Origin: Gallibacter pasteurianus_A
Lineage (GTDB): Bacteria; Bacillota; Clostridia; Peptostreptococcales; Anaerovoracaceae
Direction: 5' to 3'
Length of the DNA stretch: 64,000 nucleotides
Assembly: GCA_963596005.1 (NCBI GenBank)
Contig: CAVBJF010000001.1
Span: forward strand, 1-64,000
In this document: in pieces, positions 1 through 6,369 of the stretch
Layout of the letters: every line of letters starts with the position of its first letter
Position numbering within the stretch: the stretch's first letter is position 1
Translations under genes and position numbers: made by a program
Notes under the pieces: generated by a model
Database searches by the model: none
What the model saw: the letters and a program-made list of their open reading frames with translations, nothing else
What the model was told of the DNA's origin: nothing

Positions 1-2
1 CT

Positions 3-110
3 GTTGAGTGGGAATACAGTATTCCGTACGGACTTTTACATTCACCGAATCCGAGTGAAAATGTCAGACGGGTTTTAGATGCGGCGAAAAATACAGTTAA
101 AACCAAGTAG
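3..110 (+). CDS. C-terminal end of a LysR-like regulator (partial)
   Basis: Only the last 35 codons are in the window, ending at a TAG at 108-110. The tail reads as a real protein end: an aromatic-rich strand followed by PYGLLHSPNPSE and a short amphipathic helix. This pattern resembles the end of the substrate-binding domain of LysR-type regulators, where a final helix follows an IPYG-like strand. A hairpin terminator lies 36 bp downstream. A LysR regulator next to oxidoreductase genes would be ordinary context. The family call rests on a short fragment and is tentative; the coding call is firmer. Confidence 0.4.
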   Translation, partial: VEWEYSIPYGLLHSPNPSENVRRVLDAAKNTVKTK

Positions 111-145
111 ATAGTTATAACCTAAAGGTATATACTGAATAACAA

Positions 146-171
146 AACGAGACTTCATATGAGGTCTCGTT
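146..171 (+). terminator. hairpin terminator after the LysR-like gene
   Basis: Perfect 8-bp stem (AACGAGAC / GTCTCGTT) with a 10-base loop, followed by a pyrimidine run cttctt. Position just past the partial gene fits a rho-independent terminator. The T tract is interrupted by C, so strength is uncertain. Confidence 0.5.
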
Positions 172-199
172 CTTCTTATACTATAGTTACAAGAAGAAC
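169..199 (+). other. second hairpin overlapping the terminator arm
   Basis: GTTCTTCTT (169-177) is perfectly complementary to AAGAAGAAC (191-199) across a 13-base loop. The left arm shares three bases with the right arm of the terminator at 146-171, so the two stems compete. The rest of the gap to the dehydrogenase also holds an imperfect hairpin at about 234-266. No ORF of note is seen there. Confidence 0.3.
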
Positions 200-307
200 C
201 TAAAAGCAACAAAATTCGGGAGAAAAACAAAAACGAGCGATACAGAAATGAAAATGTATCTCTCGATGAAATCATAAAATCAAATTTTCAGGATAGGAGG
301 AAAAGCT

Positions 308-1477
308 ATGAATAATTTTGTTTTTGAAAATTCGTCAAAAGTATATTTCGGCGAAGGCTGTGTAAAAGAGTATCTTTCAAATATTCTTTCTGTTTACGGC
401 GACACGGTTATGCTCTGCTACGGCGGTGGCTCGATTAAGAAAAACGGCATTTATGACGAGGTTATAGCCGTACTCAAAAAAGAAAACAAGGCAGTTGTTG
501 AGTTTAGCGGTATTGAGTCAAACCCGACTTACAGCAAGGTGCTTGGGGGTGTTAAACTTGCAAAAGAGAGCAATGCCGATTTGATTCTTGCAGTCGGTGG
601 CGGAAGCGTTATGGACTGCTGTAAGGCAATTTCACTCGGTGCAAAATATGACGGCGATATTTGGGCAGACTTTTGGGCAAGACCGGGTGTGATTGACTTT
701 GAGCCGTTGCCGCTTGGTATTATCGTCACCGTTTCAGGCACAGGCAGTGAATGTAACGGCGGTGCTGTAATCACAAACGAAGAGCTTAAAATCAAAACGG
801 GTAGAGATTATCCTCACCTTAACGCAAAATTCGTTATGCTTGACCCGACCTACACTTACAGCGTGCCTAAATTTCAAATGGTATCTGGTGCTTTTGATAC
901 TCTTTCACACATTATGGAAATCTATTTCAGCGAGCCGAATGAAAACAATGTATCGGACGATATATCCGAGGCTCTTATGAAAAATGTTATCGAAAATTTG
1001 CGTGCCGCCATCAAGAATTCCGAAGACTACACAGCAAGAAGTAATTTAATGTGGGACGCAACAATGGCTGAAAACCGTATTATCAAGCTTGGCAAAAAGA
1101 CAGATTTTGAATGTCACCAAATGGAGCATCAGCTCGGTGCATACACAAACTGCAATCACGGTGCAGGTCTTGCCGTTATTCATCCTGTTTATTACAGGCA
1201 TATTTGCAAGGCAGGTGAAAAGAAGTTTGCTCAGTTTGCGACTAATGTTTGGGGTATCTCAAAGGATGGCAAAACAGACGAGGAGCTTGCAAAAGCAGGT
1301 GTTGAAGCTCTTGCTGATTTTATTAAGGAAATCGGTATGCCGATAACCTTTAAGGAGCTTGGTATTGATGAAAATATCAACCTTAAAGAAATTGCAGACT
1401 CATGTGGCATTGTACCGGGTGCTTACAAAAAGATGACTCATGAGGAAATATTAAAAATTTTTGAAGAATGCAAGTAA
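308..1477 (+). CDS. iron-containing alcohol dehydrogenase (butanol dehydrogenase/YqhD type)
   Basis: A 389-residue cytosolic NAD(P)H-dependent alcohol dehydrogenase of the group III (Fe-ADH) family, which reduces aldehydes such as butyraldehyde to alcohols. Visible features: two GGGS nucleotide-binding turns (around residues 40 and 98), the GTGSECNGGAVIT segment near 146, and the four metal ligands in order: Asp and His in FDTLSHIME, His in MEHQLGA and His in CNHGAGLAV. Length matches the YqhD/BdhA branch. ATG has a good AGGAGG site upstream. It is followed by an aldo/keto reductase and a flavodoxin in the same direction, suggesting a small redox/aldehyde-detoxification operon. The true substrate cannot be told from sequence. 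Confidence 0.93.
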   Translation: MNNFVFENSSKVYFGEGCVKEYLSNILSVYGDTVMLCYGGGSIKKNGIYDEVIAVLKKENKAVVEFSGIESNPTYSKVLGGVKLAKESNADLILAVGGGSVMDCCKAISLGAKYDGDIWADFWARPGVIDFEPLPLGIIVTVSGTGSECNGGAVITNEELKIKTGRDYPHLNAKFVMLDPTYTYSVPKFQMVSGAFDTLSHIMEIYFSEPNENNVSDDISEALMKNVIENLRAAIKNSEDYTARSNLMWDATMAENRIIKLGKKTDFECHQMEHQLGAYTNCNHGAGLAVIHPVYYRHICKAGEKKFAQFATNVWGISKDGKTDEELAKAGVEALADFIKEIGMPITFKELGIDENINLKEIADSCGIVPGAYKKMTHEEILKIFEECK

Positions 1478-1544
1478 AGTCTTGACCTAAAGTCAACTTC
1501 AGCTATTACAATCAATTTTATAAAACAGAAAAGGAGCAAATATT

Positions 1545-2390
1545 ATGGAATTTACAAAGTTAAATAACGACATCGAAATTCCTATGCAGGGTATCGGAAC
1601 ATTTTTGCTTTCCCCCGATGAGGCAGAGACATCTGCAACCTATGCGCTCAAAAACGGATGTCAGCTTATAGATACGGCAAACGCATATTGCAATGAAAAG
1701 GCTGTAGGCAGAGCAATGAAAAATTCGGGCATTGACCGTAAAAATATTTTTCTCGAAACAAAGCTTTGGCCGTCATTTTACGAACAGGACGACGCAGTAG
1801 ACAAAACTCTTGAAAGACTTCAAACAGATTATATTGATTTGCTTTTAATTCATCAGCCTGCCGGTAACTTCATCGCAGGATATAAGCAAATGGAAAAAGC
1901 ATACAAGGACGGTAAGGTCCGTGCAATCGGACTTTCAAACTTTAACAAGGAGCAGATTTGTGAAATCTTAAATATCTGCAAGGTTAAACCATCTGTTCTT
2001 CAAACCGAGGTGCACCCGTATTATCAGGAAAAGGAGCTTAAAAAATTCCTTTCTCACGAGGATATTAAAATTCAGGCTTGGTATCCGCTCGGTCACGGTG
2101 ACAGTGCACTTTTGAACGAACCACTCTTTAAAAGCTTTGCAGAAAAATACGGTAAGTCGACAGCTCAAATCATTCTTCGTTGGCATATTCAAGACGGAAA
2201 CATTGTCATTCCGGGTTCAAAAAACAGCGACCATATCAAGGCTAATTTAGATATTTTTGATTTTTCACTTACAGATGAAGAAATGGCAGAAATATCATCA
2301 CTTGATAAGGGTGTCAGATATTACACATCAACACCCGAAATGCTTAAAAAGTATGCCGAGATGATACCGCCTGTTGACGAACAAAAATAA
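1545..2390 (+). CDS. aldo/keto reductase
   Basis: A 281-residue NADPH-dependent aldo/keto reductase of the 2,5-diketo-D-gluconate reductase-like branch. The catalytic tetrad is visible: Asp and Tyr in LIDTANAYCNE, Lys in ETKLWPS and His in LLLIHQP. The cofactor-binding end is seen in IPGSKNSDHIKAN. ATG is preceded by AAAGGAGC. It sits 67 bp after the alcohol dehydrogenase and 23 bp before the flavodoxin lipoprotein, so the three are probably co-transcribed. Role inferred: reduction of reactive carbonyls; substrate unknown. Confidence 0.92.
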   Translation: MEFTKLNNDIEIPMQGIGTFLLSPDEAETSATYALKNGCQLIDTANAYCNEKAVGRAMKNSGIDRKNIFLETKLWPSFYEQDDAVDKTLERLQTDYIDLLLIHQPAGNFIAGYKQMEKAYKDGKVRAIGLSNFNKEQICEILNICKVKPSVLQTEVHPYYQEKELKKFLSHEDIKIQAWYPLGHGDSALLNEPLFKSFAEKYGKSTAQIILRWHIQDGNIVIPGSKNSDHIKANLDIFDFSLTDEEMAEISSLDKGVRYYTSTPEMLKKYAEMIPPVDEQK

Positions 2391-2413
2391 TTAAACTAAA
2401 GGAGATTACCATT

Positions 2414-3040
2414 ATGAAAAAATTAACCTCAATACTTTTAGCACTTGTGCTTGTATTTTCTTTTGCAGCTTGCTCCAATAATTCCGATAACAGTGCAAGC
2501 ACTGCAAATTCTACCACTGAGTCCTCCGATAATAATACAAACAGTTCTTCAAACAGCAAAATCCTTGTTGTTTACTATTCCGCAACAGGTAGCACAAAAG
2601 GCGTTGCTGAAACTATCGCAAACACCGCCGGAGCGGATTTGTTTGAGATTACACCCGTTGATCCTTACACAAGCGATGACCTTAATTGGACGAATGACAA
2701 CAGCCGTGTAAGCGTTGAGCACAACGACGAAGGCAAGCGTGATGTACCTCTTACAAAGACTACACCCGATAATTGGGCAGATTATGATACAGTATTTATC
2801 GGCTATCCGATTTGGTGGGGCATTGCGGCTTGGCCTGTAAACAATTTTGTTAAGGGCAATGATTTCAGCGGCAAAATCGTCATTCCGTTTTGCACATCCG
2901 CATCATCAGGCTTAGGTCAGAGTGGCGACCTTTTAGCCGATATGGCAGACACAGGTAATTGGCAGGACGGCGAAAGGTTTTCTTCGGGTGCTTCATCAAG
3001 CAATGTTAAATCCTGGGTAAACGGTCTTGACCTTAAATAA
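2414..3040 (+). CDS. flavodoxin-domain lipoprotein
   Basis: A 208-residue exported flavodoxin. The first 20 residues form a lipoprotein signal with lipobox FAAC, followed by a Ser/Asn/Thr-rich linker to about residue 50. The flavodoxin domain then starts with KILVVYYSATGSTKGVAE, the FMN phosphate-binding loop, and continues through a YPIWWG segment typical of the long-known flavodoxin_4 type. Such lipid-anchored flavodoxins occur beside alcohol dehydrogenase and aldo/keto reductase genes in gut Firmicutes. Electron partner unknown. SD AAAGGAG precedes the ATG. Confidence 0.88.
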   Translation: MKKLTSILLALVLVFSFAACSNNSDNSASTANSTTESSDNNTNSSSNSKILVVYYSATGSTKGVAETIANTAGADLFEITPVDPYTSDDLNWTNDNSRVSVEHNDEGKRDVPLTKTTPDNWADYDTVFIGYPIWWGIAAWPVNNFVKGNDFSGKIVIPFCTSASSGLGQSGDLLADMADTGNWQDGERFSSGASSSNVKSWVNGLDLK

Positions 3041-3149
3041 GTTTATCAAATCTAAGGCTGCTAAACAAAATTATGCCGTAACAAACGGCACGGATGCCTA
3101 TCGTGGTTTTAACGTTGACAATGTTTTGCACAGCGAATTCAACATACGC

Positions 3150-3185
3150 AAAAAGGCTTTGACCCTTTACAGTCAAAGCCTTTTT
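3150..3185. terminator. bidirectional terminator between flavodoxin and rpsI
   Basis: Perfect 14-bp stem: AAAAAGGCTTTGAC (3150-3163) pairs with GTCAAAGCCTTTTT (3172-3185), loop 8 bases. A and T runs on both sides let it end transcription of the flavodoxin gene (+) and of rplM-rpsI (-). About 110 bp before it and 48 bp after it hold no convincing gene. Confidence 0.9.
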
Positions 3186-3233
3186 AAATTCTGTTATACT
3201 GTCTTTTAAATCTCAACAAGAAGCAAAGTCTGA

Positions 3234-3629
3234 TTAACGCTTTGAGAACTGTGAAGCCTTTCTCGCTTTCTTGAGACCGTATTTCTTTCTCTCTTTCATC
3301 CTTGAATCTCTTGTCAAAAAGCCTGCTGCCTTTAGAGGAGCTCTGTAGCTTTCTCTATCAGCTACACAAAGTGCTCTTGAGATGCCGTGTCTTAGTGCTC
3401 CTGCCTGACCTGTATATCCGCCACCGTTTACAGTAGCAATAACATCAAACTTGCCTTCGCATCCCGCAACCTCGAAAGGTCTTTTTACTTCTCTTTTTAC
3501 AATCTCCAATGGAATGTACTCATCTAGAGATTTTTTGTTGATTGTGATGTTGCCTGAGCCAGGGACAAGTCTAACTCTGGCTACTGATGACTTTCTTCTT
3601 CCTGTTCCGTAATACTGTGTTTTTGCCAT
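3234..3629 (-). CDS. rpsI: 30S ribosomal protein S9
   Basis: 131 residues, the usual bacterial S9 length. Begins with the conserved YYGTGRRKSSVARVRL and ends in the basic tail QFSKR that reaches the decoding centre. The GGGYTGQAGALRHGISRAL core is intact. Start has SD GGAGGTATAACAA. It lies 16 bp behind rplM, the universal L13-S9 operon, and is ended by the hairpin at 3150-3185. Confidence 0.98.
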   Translation of the reverse strand: MAKTQYYGTGRRKSSVARVRLVPGSGNITINKKSLDEYIPLEIVKREVKRPFEVAGCEGKFDVIATVNGGGYTGQAGALRHGISRALCVADRESYRAPLKAAGFLTRDSRMKERKKYGLKKARKASQFSKR

Positions 3630-3645
3630 TTGTTATACCTCCTCC

Positions 3646-4074
3646 CTAAAAATTCCAAACTTCCGGTTTTTGTGCCGCATGCTCATGCTCTGCTCCGGCA
3701 TAAACCTTTAACTTCTTATACATCTGTCTGCCAAGCTTTCCCTTTGGCATCATGCCTTTGATAGCATGTCTTACAACCTCGGTAGGATGTTTTTCCATCA
3801 ACTGTTCAAAAGTCATCTCTCTTAGACCACCCGGATACCCTGTGTGTCTCTTGTAGATTTTTTCTTTTCTCTTTTTACCTGTCACCTCAACCTTTTCTGC
3901 GTTGATGATGATTACATAATCTCCGCAATCAACGTGTGGAGTGTAGATAGGTTTTTTCTTTCCTCTTAAAATAGCTGCAGCTTCTGATGCCAGGCGACCG
4001 AGAGTTTTGCCCTCTGCGTCGATGACATACCATTTATGCTCTACTTCATGAGGCTTTGCAATAAATGATTTCAT
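3646..4074 (-). CDS. rplM: 50S ribosomal protein L13
   Basis: 142-residue L13, an early assembly protein of the large subunit. Begins MKSFIAKPHEVEHKWYVIDA and contains the conserved GRLAS, RGKKKPIYTPHVDCGDYVI and HTGYPGG segments. I chose the ATG at 4074 because an AGGAAGAAAGGAA site precedes it and homologues start here; an in-frame TTG ten codons upstream lacks support. The start codon overlaps the TGA of an upstream 50-codon ORF as ATGA. Transcribed from the promoter at 4243-4271 with a leader of about 160 nt, a size consistent with L13 autoregulation. Confidence 0.97.
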   Translation of the reverse strand: MKSFIAKPHEVEHKWYVIDAEGKTLGRLASEAAAILRGKKKPIYTPHVDCGDYVIIINAEKVEVTGKKRKEKIYKRHTGYPGGLREMTFEQLMEKHPTEVVRHAIKGMMPKGKLGRQMYKKLKVYAGAEHEHAAQKPEVWNF

Positions 4075-4223
4075 TTCATTTCCTTTCTTCCTACTTGGAT
4101 ACAAGTATCGTTTTCGGACGCATCTACTACAATCCCATATGCCTTGCTAAATGCCCGCAACAAAGAATTTTGTTCGATGCCTTCTAAAATAACTTTAGTG
4201 CCGGAGCTCGGACAGTTTACCAT
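4071..4223 (-). CDS. possible 50-residue leader protein upstream of rplM
   Basis: An ATG-started frame of 50 codons fills most of the rplM leader: begins MVNCPSSGTKVILEGIEQNS and ends GRKEMK. Its TGA overlaps the rplM ATG (ATGA), the geometry of translational coupling. The ATG lies only about 13 nt after the predicted transcription start and has no well-spaced SD, only GCAGG touching it. An open frame this long has roughly a one-in-ten chance of arising in random sequence, so coding is unproven. I recognise no family. The same RNA may instead be a structured L13-binding leader. Confidence 0.3.
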   Translation of the reverse strand: MVNCPSSGTKVILEGIEQNSLLRAFSKAYGIVVDASENDTCIQVGRKEMK

Positions 4224-4242
4224 CCTGCACCCATGCCTTTAT

Positions 4243-4271
4243 ATTCTACACATTGAATTCCCCTATGTCAA
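4243..4271 (-). promoter_or_regulatory. rplM-rpsI promoter
   Basis: On the minus strand: consensus -35 TTGACA (4266-4271), 17-bp spacer, -10 TAGAAT (4243-4248). The start would be near 4236, giving a leader of about 160 nt before rplM. The -35 lies 10 bp past the stop of the Gx transporter gene. Confidence 0.85.
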
Positions 4272-4280
4272 CGAAAATAT

Positions 4281-4808
4281 TTATACTCCTTCAATTCGCA
4301 CTTTCTTAAGACGCTGTAGCAGTATCCCTGTCACGATGCCTATTACCGTACCACAAATGAGTCCGGAAAATATAAGCACGGGGAAATACACAAAAACCTT
4401 TATGTTTGAAACTAAATACGCCGCCGTAAGAAGTTGCCCAAGATTATGAAAAACACCACCTGCAAGGCTGACACCAACTATCGAAAAACACTTAAAATGC
4501 TTGACTATGAGCATGACAGCGAAGCTCAAAAGCCCACCCGCAAGCGAATATAAAATGCCAAACACCCCCGAAAACAAGAATCCTGCTATAAATATCCTTA
4601 TCACATTTATAGTAAGCGCATACCTTGCTCCGAACATATAAAGAGCAACAACTACCACTATGTTTGCAATGCCGAGTTTAACTCCCGGGATAGGAATTAC
4701 CGCCGGAATCATCGCCTCTATATACGAAACTATCAGTGCTGCTGCCACCATGATTGCTGACAGGGCTATCTTATATGAAGTTTTGCCGTCCGTTAAAAGT
4801 TGTTTCAT
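4281..4808 (-). CDS. Gx transporter family membrane protein (heptaprenyl diphosphate synthase component I-like)
   Basis: 175-residue integral membrane protein with about five to six helices. It matches the Hpre_diP_synt_I family, an S-component-like fold once tied to heptaprenyl diphosphate synthase: IPGVKLGIANIVVVVALYMFG, the GxGxLYSLAGG region and the FHNLGQLL motif are visible. Members cluster with NusG-II proteins, ApbE and Rnf or extracellular electron-transfer genes, so a role in supplying a lipid or flavin/quinone-related cofactor is inferred, not shown. It lies 20 bp behind the NusG-II gene on the same strand. Confidence 0.85.
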   Translation of the reverse strand: MKQLLTDGKTSYKIALSAIMVAAALIVSYIEAMIPAVIPIPGVKLGIANIVVVVALYMFGARYALTINVIRIFIAGFLFSGVFGILYSLAGGLLSFAVMLIVKHFKCFSIVGVSLAGGVFHNLGQLLTAAYLVSNIKVFVYFPVLIFSGLICGTVIGIVTGILLQRLKKVRIEGV

Positions 4809-4828
4809 CTATCGTCTCTGTCCCTCGC

Positions 4829-5203
4829 TCACTGTGAAACAGCATCATACTCGCTGTCATCTGATTTTATCTCAACGACCACCTTGTGAGGCAGACATAT
4901 AATCGCCTCGTTACCACTTGTTATCCTTCCTTGCTTCACGCAATCTTGGTTTTTGCAATTGGCAAATGTCATTTGTACATTTCCGTCTTTTATGGTAACC
5001 TTATTTATAGCGTTGTCTCCTTGTTTTACCTCAATTTCTTGATCTTTGGCAAGGGAATATTCGCCATACTTTTCGCCATCAACATTGATAACGACCGTAT
5101 CCCCGCTCGCAGAGGTATCGGTCATGATAAAATACACCGAAAAAACAAGCCCGACGATGGCTATTATGACGGCTAAAATGATATCACATTTTTTGATTTT
5201 CAT
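4829..5203 (-). CDS. NusG domain II-containing membrane-anchored protein
   Basis: 124 residues: one N-terminal membrane helix (about 8-27) and an extracytoplasmic beta domain of the NusG_II family. Two cysteines in FANCKNQDCVKQGRI and one in ICLPHKVVVEI are the family's conserved positions. Function unproven; in many Firmicutes the gene is linked to the Gx transporter gene and apbE and to membrane redox systems. SD GGAGC precedes the ATG. Divergent from apbE across a 74-bp AT-rich gap that must hold both promoters. Confidence 0.88.
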   Translation of the reverse strand: MKIKKCDIILAVIIAIVGLVFSVYFIMTDTSASGDTVVINVDGEKYGEYSLAKDQEIEVKQGDNAINKVTIKDGNVQMTFANCKNQDCVKQGRITSGNEAIICLPHKVVVEIKSDDSEYDAVSQ

Positions 5204-5277
5204 GTATTTGCTCCGTCTATGTATATTACTATATATGATATATTTATTATCAAATTTAACTTCGAGGTATATTTAAT

Positions 5278-6348
5278 ATGAACAAAAATTTATCCAAAAC
5301 ATCAACATCCTTCAAAAAGTTGCTTATTGTCGCATTTTGCATAGCACTCATTATACCACAAGTGGGTTGCAAATCAAATAAGACGGTGAGCGATACAGAG
5401 TTTATGCTTGATACATACTGCACCATTGAAATACGTGAAATGTCAGATGGCAGTCCTAAAAAAACGATAGAAAAAGCTTTCGAAAAATGTTCCTATTACG
5501 AAAACATGCTCAGCAAGACAATCGAAGGCTCGGATATATATAAGATAAACCATGCGGGCGGAAAGCCCGTTACGGTAAATGAAGAAACGGCAGACCTTAT
5601 AGCAAAAAGTCTTGAACTTTGCAAAGAATCAGACGGCATTTTTGATATAACCATCGGTGCCGTTACAGCTCTTTGGGATTTTAAATCGGAAAATCCAAAG
5701 CTTCCCGATCACGATGACTTAGAGAAAGCCCTTACTACTGTGAATTACAAAAATGTCAGCGTTGACGGCACGACTGTGCAAATTTCAGATCCTGACACAC
5801 AGCTTGATCTCGGCGCAACCGCAAAAGGATATATCGCAGACAAGCTCACCTCTTTCCTTGAGAATGCAGGAGTTACAAGCGGAGTTGTAAATCTTGGCGG
5901 TAACATCGCAGCTATAGACTCAAAGCCTGACGGTAGCGACTGGAATATAGGCATCAAAACTCCCGATGCCGGCTCTTCAGATGAGAATTCCTCCGAGAGC
6001 TCTGACTCAGAGAGTATCGTAGGTGCGATAAAAATGAACAATCAAACTGTCGTAACTTCCGGCACGTACGAAAGACATTTTGTGATAGACGACGTCGATT
6101 ATTTCCACGTGCTAAGCACTACAACCGGTTACCCGCAGGTTACCGACATTGTAAGTGCATCTATCAAAAGCAATACAGGCAACTCGATGATGTGTGACTC
6201 ATATTCAACTATATGCCTTCTTTTTGGCAAGGATAAAGCCGTACAATTTATGGATGGGAAGGAAGGCTACGAATATTGTTTTATCGATCACGACGGCAAG
6301 ATCATTCAAAGCGACGGCTTTGAACTTGATATGACTACCCAAAAATAG
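5278..6348 (+). CDS. apbE: FAD:protein FMN transferase (ApbE), lipoprotein
   Basis: 356 residues. Signal peptide with lipobox VGCK, so lipid-anchored outside the membrane. ApbE attaches FMN covalently to Thr/Ser of flavoproteins such as RnfG/RnfD and NqrB/C. Family motifs: DTYCTIEI near the N terminus, GIFDITIGAVTALWDF, DLGATAKGYIADK, VNLGGNIAAID, HVLSTTTGYP and the metal-binding region DSYSTICLLFG. A Ser/Glu-rich insert (SSDENSSESSDSES) sits near residue 235. No FMN-acceptor protein is seen in the window, so its targets lie elsewhere. MetH follows 21 bp downstream. Confidence 0.94.
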   Translation: MNKNLSKTSTSFKKLLIVAFCIALIIPQVGCKSNKTVSDTEFMLDTYCTIEIREMSDGSPKKTIEKAFEKCSYYENMLSKTIEGSDIYKINHAGGKPVTVNEETADLIAKSLELCKESDGIFDITIGAVTALWDFKSENPKLPDHDDLEKALTTVNYKNVSVDGTTVQISDPDTQLDLGATAKGYIADKLTSFLENAGVTSGVVNLGGNIAAIDSKPDGSDWNIGIKTPDAGSSDENSSESSDSESIVGAIKMNNQTVVTSGTYERHFVIDDVDYFHVLSTTTGYPQVTDIVSASIKSNTGNSMMCDSYSTICLLFGKDKAVQFMDGKEGYEYCFIDHDGKIIQSDGFELDMTTQK

Positions 6349-6369
6349 AAGAAAATTGTAGGTAAAAAT

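Noticed and set aside
3027..3209. 60-codon frame running from the flavodoxin end into the terminator
   Set aside because: No SD, overlaps the flavodoxin stop and the terminator hairpin; possible remnant but nothing recognisable.
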